The notes beneath the pieces are model-generated. The model was given only the letters and a program-made list of their open reading frames with translations. It searched no databases and was not told where the DNA came from. Positions 6,420-10,083 of a DNA stretch of 10,083 nucleotides are shown here, piece after piece (within the stretch, counting starts at the first letter, position 1; every line of letters begins with the position of its first letter). A program made the position numbers and the translations under genes. Source of the stretch: Comamonas sp. lk (lineage in GTDB: Bacteria > Pseudomonadota > Gammaproteobacteria > Burkholderiales > Burkholderiaceae_C); NCBI GenBank assembly GCA_945898105.1, contig CAMDHL010000058.1, positions 1 to 10,083 on the forward strand. The letters run 5' to 3'.

Positions 6420-7277
6420 CTATTTGGCGCGCTCGTAAAAGGGCATCACCTTGGGCAAATTGGCCTCGATCTCTGCAATGCGCGTATTGCCCGAGGGGTG
6501 GGTGGACAACCATTCGGGTGGCGCGCCTTTGTTGTTGGCAGCCATTTTTTGCCATAAGGTCACACCCGCGCGCGGGTCATATCCAGCCCGTGCGGCTAAC
6601 TCCATACCCACGAGATCGGCTTCGGACTCGTCCTCGCGGCCGAATTTAAGCGTGGCCAAATTGGCGCCGGTTTGTGCTACCGCATCGCCTATCCGTGGGT
6701 CGATGCCCAAGAGGCCCGACAGCAAAGAGCCGCCTACGCGCGCCGCAATCCCGGTGGCCTGACCCTTACCCATGCGTTCGCGCGCATGTTCGCGCAAAGC
6801 ATGGGCGATTTCGTGGCCCATGACCATGGCCACCTCGTCGTCGGTGAGTTGCAGTTTGTTCAGGATGCCGGTGTAAAACGCAATCTTGCCGCCCGGCATG
6901 CAATACGCATTGATCTGGTTGGAGCCAATCAGATTGACCTCCCACTTCCATTGCTGGGCGCGCGGATTCCATGCGCTGGCGAAGGGGATGATTTTGTCCA
7001 TGATGGTGCGCAAGCGCTGCACCTGCGGGTGGTCTGCTGGACCTAAAGCTTGTTGTTTGGAGGCCTGTGCCAAGGTTTGCTGGTACTGAAGTGCTGCGCT
7101 GTGCTCGATCTGCTCGGCAGGGACCATCTTGGCAAACACCGAGGTCTCGCCCACTTGCACGCCTTCGCGCGTTTGTGCCTGCACAGTCTGAGCCGCAGGC
7201 AGCGCCGCGAGCAGGCACAGCCCGATCCGCGCCATGATGCCGCGTATTCCCGTACCTGTTATTGACCACCCTTGCAT
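6420..7277 (-). CDS. Exported M48-family zinc metalloprotease (LoiP/YggG- or BepA-like)
   Basis: A 285-residue secreted peptidase. A long n-region is followed by the hydrophobic stretch IGLCLLAALPAA (18-29) and a probable signal peptidase I site after VQA (residues 32-34); the cysteine is not in a lipobox. The zinc site is HEIAH (155-159) with the third ligand Glu217 in the ExxAD motif EDESEADLVG. NAYCMPGGKIAFYTGIL (123-139) and STHPSGNTRI (258-267) are further M48 hallmarks. Such proteins act in the periplasm on damaged or misassembled outer-membrane proteins. The start at 7277 is supported by AAGGAG nine bases upstream. The gene is divergent from ampG across a 39-base gap and is followed on the same strand, after 160 bases, by the dehalogenase. 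No TPR domain follows the protease domain, so it is more LoiP-like than BepA-like. Confidence 0.92.
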   Translation of the reverse strand: MQGWSITGTGIRGIMARIGLCLLAALPAAQTVQAQTREGVQVGETSVFAKMVPAEQIEHSAALQYQQTLAQASKQQALGPADHPQVQRLRTIMDKIIPFASAWNPRAQQWKWEVNLIGSNQINAYCMPGGKIAFYTGILNKLQLTDDEVAMVMGHEIAHALREHARERMGKGQATGIAARVGGSLLSGLLGIDPRIGDAVAQTGANLATLKFGREDESEADLVGMELAARAGYDPRAGVTLWQKMAANNKGAPPEWLSTHPSGNTRIAEIEANLPKVMPFYERAK

Positions 7278-7286
7278 CTGCCCAAT

Positions 7287-7292
7287 CTCCTT
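7287..7292 (-). promoter_or_regulatory. Ribosome binding site of the M48 protease gene
   Basis: AAGGAG on the minus strand lies 9 bases before the ATG at 7277-7275. It favours this start over the internal ATG at 7235 that would begin directly at the hydrophobic signal sequence. Confidence 0.7.
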
Positions 7293-7316
7293 GCTTGCAG
7301 TAGCTATTATTCCCTT

Positions 7317-8717
7317 ATGACTGACCCCACCCTTGCGCCTGCCCCCAATGAGCCTAAAGTCTCCTGGCTACAGACTCTAAAAATTTATGCCGAGCCGGCT
7401 TCGCTGCGCATGTTGTCGCTGGGCTTTTCGGCGGGCCTGCCCTTGCTGCTGGTATTTGGCACCCTGAGCTTTTGGCTCCGCGAGGCGGGTATTGACCGCA
7501 CCACTATTGGCTTTCTCAGCTGGGTGGGCCTGGCCTACGGCTTCAAATGGGTCTGGTCACCTTTGGTTGATCGCATGCCTATTCCCTTGCTCACACGCGC
7601 CTTGGGGCGCAGGCGCAGTTGGCTCGTGCTGTCACAGGTCGTCATCATGGTGGCCTTGGTGTGCATGTCGATGACCGATCCGCAAGTGTCCCTGGCTCCC
7701 GTAGTGTGGTGTGCGGTGGCGGTGGCTTTTGCATCGGCCACGCAGGATATTGCGCTCGATGCTTTCCGTATCGAATCGGCCGATGTGCAGCACCAAGCGG
7801 CATTGGCGGCTACCTACCAAACCGGTTATCGATTGGCCATGATCTGGTCCGGTGCCGGTGCTTTGTGGATCGCAGCGCGGGCTGAAGTGCCTGCTGCGGT
7901 GGCGGGTGCGGCAGCTCCCTACCAACATGGGCCTTGGCAAATAGCCTATTTGGTCATGGGGCTCAGCATGTTGCCCGGTGTGCTGACAGTGCTTTTGTCG
8001 CGTGAACCGGTGGCAGCGCCTATCGCGCCGAGCAAGGGCGTCCGCCAATGGCTACAAGCTGCGCTGATTGCCCCTTTTGCTGATTTTTTCAAGCGCTATC
8101 GCTGGCAAGCCGCGCTGATATTGGGCTTGATCGCCTGCTACCGCATTAGCGATGTGGTGATGGGCATCATGGCCAACCCGTTTTATGTGGACATGGGCTT
8201 TAGCAAAGACGAGGTGGCTGCGGTGACCAAAGTCTATGGTGTCATCATGACCTTGGTCGGCGCTTTTGTCGGCGGTGCACTGGCGCTGCGCATGGGTGTC
8301 ATGCGGGTGTTGATGCTGGGCGCTGTGCTGAGTGCCGTCACCAATTTGTTATTCGCCTGGCTCAGCACGCGCGGGCATGATGTGACTGCGCTGATCTGGG
8401 TGGTATCGGCCGATAACTTGGCTAGCGGCATTGCCTCTTCGGCTTTTATCGCCTACTTGTCATCCCTGACCAATGTGCAGTACTCCGCCACCCAATATGC
8501 CCTGTTCAGCTCCATGATGCTTTTGCTGCCCAAGTTTGTCGCAGGCTTTTCCGGTAAATATGTGGATGCGTTTGGCTATGCCGACTTTTTCAATTCCACC
8601 GCCTTGCTGGGCTTGCCGGTGCTGCTGCTGGTCTGGCTGGCCTCACGGGTGCGGACGCAAGCGCCAACGTCAACGCCAACACCAACACCAACGCCAATGC
8701 CACCCAGCGCTGATTGA
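7317..8717 (+). CDS. ampG: AmpG-family muropeptide MFS permease
   Basis: A 466-residue major facilitator protein with 12 or more hydrophobic helices. The N-terminal part, PASLRMLSLGFSAGLPLLLV, then FLSWVGLAYGFKWVWSPLVDR and GRRRSWLVLSQ, aligns with E. coli AmpG (ILGFASGLPLALTSGTLQAW, FKFLWSPLMDR, GRRRGWLL). TQDIALDAFRIE and YRISDVVMGIMANPFYVDMGFSKDEVA in later helices are also AmpG signatures. AmpG imports anhydro-muropeptides from the periplasm for peptidoglycan recycling and in many species sets beta-lactamase induction; no ampR, ampD or ampC is seen here. ATG 7317 is the first plausible start, and its ribosome site is weak. The C-terminus ends in a Thr-Pro repeat coded by a hexanucleotide tandem repeat. 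It diverges from the envelope protease gene. Confidence 0.92.
   Translation: MTDPTLAPAPNEPKVSWLQTLKIYAEPASLRMLSLGFSAGLPLLLVFGTLSFWLREAGIDRTTIGFLSWVGLAYGFKWVWSPLVDRMPIPLLTRALGRRRSWLVLSQVVIMVALVCMSMTDPQVSLAPVVWCAVAVAFASATQDIALDAFRIESADVQHQAALAATYQTGYRLAMIWSGAGALWIAARAEVPAAVAGAAAPYQHGPWQIAYLVMGLSMLPGVLTVLLSREPVAAPIAPSKGVRQWLQAALIAPFADFFKRYRWQAALILGLIACYRISDVVMGIMANPFYVDMGFSKDEVAAVTKVYGVIMTLVGAFVGGALALRMGVMRVLMLGAVLSAVTNLLFAWLSTRGHDVTALIWVVSADNLASGIASSAFIAYLSSLTNVQYSATQYALFSSMMLLLPKFVAGFSGKYVDAFGYADFFNSTALLGLPVLLLVWLASRVRTQAPTSTPTPTPTPMPPSAD
8663..8704 (+). repeat. Hexanucleotide tandem repeat (seven imperfect copies of GCCAAC) in the 3' end of ampG
   Basis: Seven consecutive six-base units of the form RYCAAY (GCCAAC, GTCAAC, GCCAAC, ACCAAC, ACCAAC, GCCAAT, GCCACC) encode an alternating Pro-Thr tail after the last helix. 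Units are multiples of three, so copy changes would alter tail length without a frameshift. Confidence 0.7.
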
Positions 8718-8749
8718 GCGCACCGGCCACTCTCGCACGCGCCAAGAGG

Positions 8750-8764
8750 TTTACCCAACTTTAC
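8750..8764. promoter_or_regulatory. CpxR-box-like direct repeat upstream of the response regulator
   Basis: TTTAC at 8750-8754 and again at 8760-8764 are exactly 10 bases apart. On the minus strand this is GTAAA-N5-GTAAA, the E. coli CpxR consensus. It lies 56 bases before the response regulator ATG, in the only gap upstream of the two-component genes, which suits autoregulation by an OmpR-family dimer. The repeat is seen; binding is inferred. Confidence 0.45.
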
Positions 8765-8765
8765 G

Positions 8766-8799
8766 TTGCCTACAAGGCGTAGGCATGCCTTGCCTGCAA
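8766..8799. promoter_or_regulatory. Inverted repeat in the leader of the response regulator gene
   Basis: TTGCCTACAAGGC (8766-8778) and GCCTTGCCTGCAA (8787-8799) are complementary at 10 of 13 positions around an 8-base spacer. Within it GCCTAC (8768-8773) pairs perfectly with GTAGGC (8779-8784). There is no T-run, so it is unlikely to be a plain terminator for ampG. It could be a leader hairpin or a protein site next to the TTTAC repeat. Confidence 0.35.
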
Positions 8800-8819
8800 C
8801 ACAGGACTAGACTTCTCGC

Positions 8820-9545
8820 ATGACTCAACACCTTTTAATCATTGAAGACGACGCGCGCCTGGCCGGCATGGTGGTCGAATACCTGGAGCAAAACGCCTTC
8901 AAAGTCGGGCATGCGCTTACCGGGCAAAAGGGCCTGGATTTGCTGAGCAATAAGCTGTCGGCAAGCCCGGCATTTGACTTGGTGATATTGGATTTGATGT
9001 TGCCCGATATGGACGGCTTGGATGTGTGTCGCCGCATACGCGCACTTGAGGGTCCCCAATCGGGTACGCCGGTGCTGATGCTGACGGCCAAGGGCGACCC
9101 CATGGATCGCGTAATTGGCCTCGAAATCGGTGCCGACGACTATCTTCCCAAGCCCTTTGAGCCGCGTGAATTGCTGGCACGCATCCGCGCTATTTTGCGC
9201 AGAGGCAGCGTGGAATTGGCCAAACCCGGCGCCCAGAAAAACCTGAGTTTTGGCTCATTGGAAATTGATCGTAACGCCCGCAGCGTATCGGTGGCTGGAC
9301 GGGTGTGCGAACTCACCTCCTACCAGTTTGATCTGCTGGTCGCCATGGCTGAGCGCGCCGGCCGGGTGCTGACGCGTGACCAGATCATGGAGGCGGTGCG
9401 CGGGCGCGAGTTGGAGGCTTTTGACCGCTCGATTGATGTGCACATGGGCCGCATCCGCGCGGCCATTGAGGAGGATGTGAAAGCGCCTCGTCGCATCCTG
9501 ACGGTACGCGGCGTTGGGTATGTTTTTGCCCGCCAGCAGGATTGA
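8820..9545 (+). CDS. OmpR-family response regulator, CpxR-like
   Basis: A 241-residue two-component regulator. The receiver domain (about 1-125) has the acid cluster Glu9-Asp10-Asp11, phosphoacceptor Asp58 in VILDLMLPDMDG, Thr89 in MLTAKGD and Lys111 in YLPKPF. A linker of about 20 residues leads to a winged-helix output domain (about 145-238) ending in RRILTVRGVGYVFA. Among OmpR-family members the closest look is to CpxR: DRVxGLExGADDYLPKPF, ELLARIRAILRR and FDRSIDVHM in the recognition region correspond to segments of E. coli CpxR. The start is supported by family length; the ribosome site is poor. Its kinase gene begins 16 bases after the stop, so the two form an operon. The upstream GTAAA-N5-GTAAA site fits autoregulation. 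CpxR likeness is inference by eye; RstA-type regulators are an alternative. Confidence 0.93.
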   Translation: MTQHLLIIEDDARLAGMVVEYLEQNAFKVGHALTGQKGLDLLSNKLSASPAFDLVILDLMLPDMDGLDVCRRIRALEGPQSGTPVLMLTAKGDPMDRVIGLEIGADDYLPKPFEPRELLARIRAILRRGSVELAKPGAQKNLSFGSLEIDRNARSVSVAGRVCELTSYQFDLLVAMAERAGRVLTRDQIMEAVRGRELEAFDRSIDVHMGRIRAAIEEDVKAPRRILTVRGVGYVFARQQD

Positions 9546-9561
9546 GCGCGATAAAGGCGCC

Positions 9562-10083
9562 ATGTTTTTTCAGAGGCTATACGTTCGCATTTGGGCCGCT
9601 ATTGTGCTAGCGGTAGCAGTGCTCGCCTTTTTGGTGGGCTTGGCTTGGCGCATGAATGTGGAGCCACCCTTGCGCGAAGTCGTGGTGCGCAACCCGCAGG
9701 GCGAGGTGATAGGCCGCGGCAATGCGCGGCGTATGCATCCGCCGCCACCCGCGCCAGGTGAAGACCAAGCGGGCCCGCCCCCGCGTCCACACGAGAGGAA
9801 TCCGAACGAAGCCGATGAGCGCCATGAGCGGCGAGGCCCACCTCCACCTTGGCGCGGTGGGCGCCCGCACGACGATTCGGACGATGAAGCCCACGGCCGC
9901 TTTGGCCGTGGCCCCGAATTCGTTGTGCAATTGGAAGATGGTCAAACCGTGCATTTGCATTTACCGCGCCCCCCGCGCAATAGTTGGTTTGCGCCCTTGG
10001 GGTTTTTTGGAACCTTGGCCTTGGTCGCGCTGGCAGTAGCCTTGGCGACCTACCCCATAGTGCGTCGGCTCACGCGTCGTCTG
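9562..10083 (+). CDS. Sensor histidine kinase, N-terminal part (runs off the right edge)
   Basis: The frame from ATG 9562 stays open to the last base, giving 174 residues. A short cytoplasmic start (MFFQRLYVR) is followed by a first membrane helix (about 10-30), a periplasmic loop (31-142), a second helix (143-166) and a basic RRLTRRL at the point where a HAMP domain would begin. The catalytic domains lie beyond the window. The loop is unusual: residues 59-117 are largely Pro, Arg, His, Asp and Glu with PPPP runs and five histidines, and VQLEDGQTVHLHLPRPP (122-138) follows with two more. AAAGG lies 4 bases before the start. The gene is 16 bases downstream of the response regulator, so it is its likely partner, a CpxA/RstB-like sensor of envelope, acid or metal stress. 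The kinase call rests on architecture and context, as no H-box is visible. Confidence 0.82.
   Translation, partial: MFFQRLYVRIWAAIVLAVAVLAFLVGLAWRMNVEPPLREVVVRNPQGEVIGRGNARRMHPPPPAPGEDQAGPPPRPHERNPNEADERHERRGPPPPWRGGRPHDDSDDEAHGRFGRGPEFVVQLEDGQTVHLHLPRPPRNSWFAPLGFFGTLALVALAVALATYPIVRRLTRRL

Noticed and set aside
9607..9960. Antisense frames, and a plus-strand frame at 9722-10039, over the kinase start
   Set aside because: The frame from 9562 has two membrane helices, a ribosome site and operon position. The others are shadows of its low-complexity loop.

Overview
The window reads as chromosomal DNA from a Gram-negative betaproteobacterium, most likely Burkholderiales and probably Comamonadaceae (Rhodoferax, Polaromonas or Limnohabitans type). 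The basis is moderately high GC coding DNA with G/C-rich third positions, an AmpG permease, an IscR-like Rrf2 protein, an NhaR-type LysR regulator and a CpxR-like response regulator, all with that flavour. The genus is inferred from remembered protein families, not from a search. No rRNA, tRNA, CRISPR, insertion sequence or phage gene is visible.

Layout. The 3' end of a PQQ-type sugar dehydrogenase gene (1-210, +) has an eroded-looking terminus. It is followed by an Rrf2 regulator on the minus strand (261-773) that lacks the IscR cluster cysteines, and by a divergent nhaR-like LysR gene (957-1850, +). Between those two lies an AT-rich control region with repeated TTCGTRT words. Next on the plus strand are a ten-helix EamA drug/metabolite permease (1994-2860) and a complete cytochrome P450 (2931-4397). 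Convergent to the P450, three minus-strand genes run one behind the other: an M48 metalloprotease with a signal peptide (6420-7277), a haloalkane dehalogenase of the DhlA type (5315-6259) and a METTL21-like methyltransferase (4440-5207). An ampG muropeptide permease (7317-8717, +) diverges from the protease across only 39 bases. A two-component pair closes the window: an OmpR-family response regulator (8820-9545) and the 5' part of its histidine kinase (9562 to the edge).

How the genes may work together. The right half has an envelope theme: periplasmic protease, peptidoglycan recycling permease, and a CpxAR-like sensor pair. A GTAAA-N5-GTAAA direct repeat, which matches the CpxR box of enterobacteria, lies 56 bases before the response regulator start and suggests autoregulation. 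The middle holds two catabolic or detoxification enzymes, the P450 and the dehalogenase, with a methyltransferase between them; no redox partner for the P450 is present. The left end is regulatory. NhaR here is not next to an nhaA antiporter gene, so its target must be elsewhere or different.

I see no clearly new multi-gene system. The most testable leads are the CpxR-like box with the unusual proline/histidine/acid-rich sensor loop, the cysteine-free IscR relative, and overlapping inverted repeats upstream of the dehalogenase.
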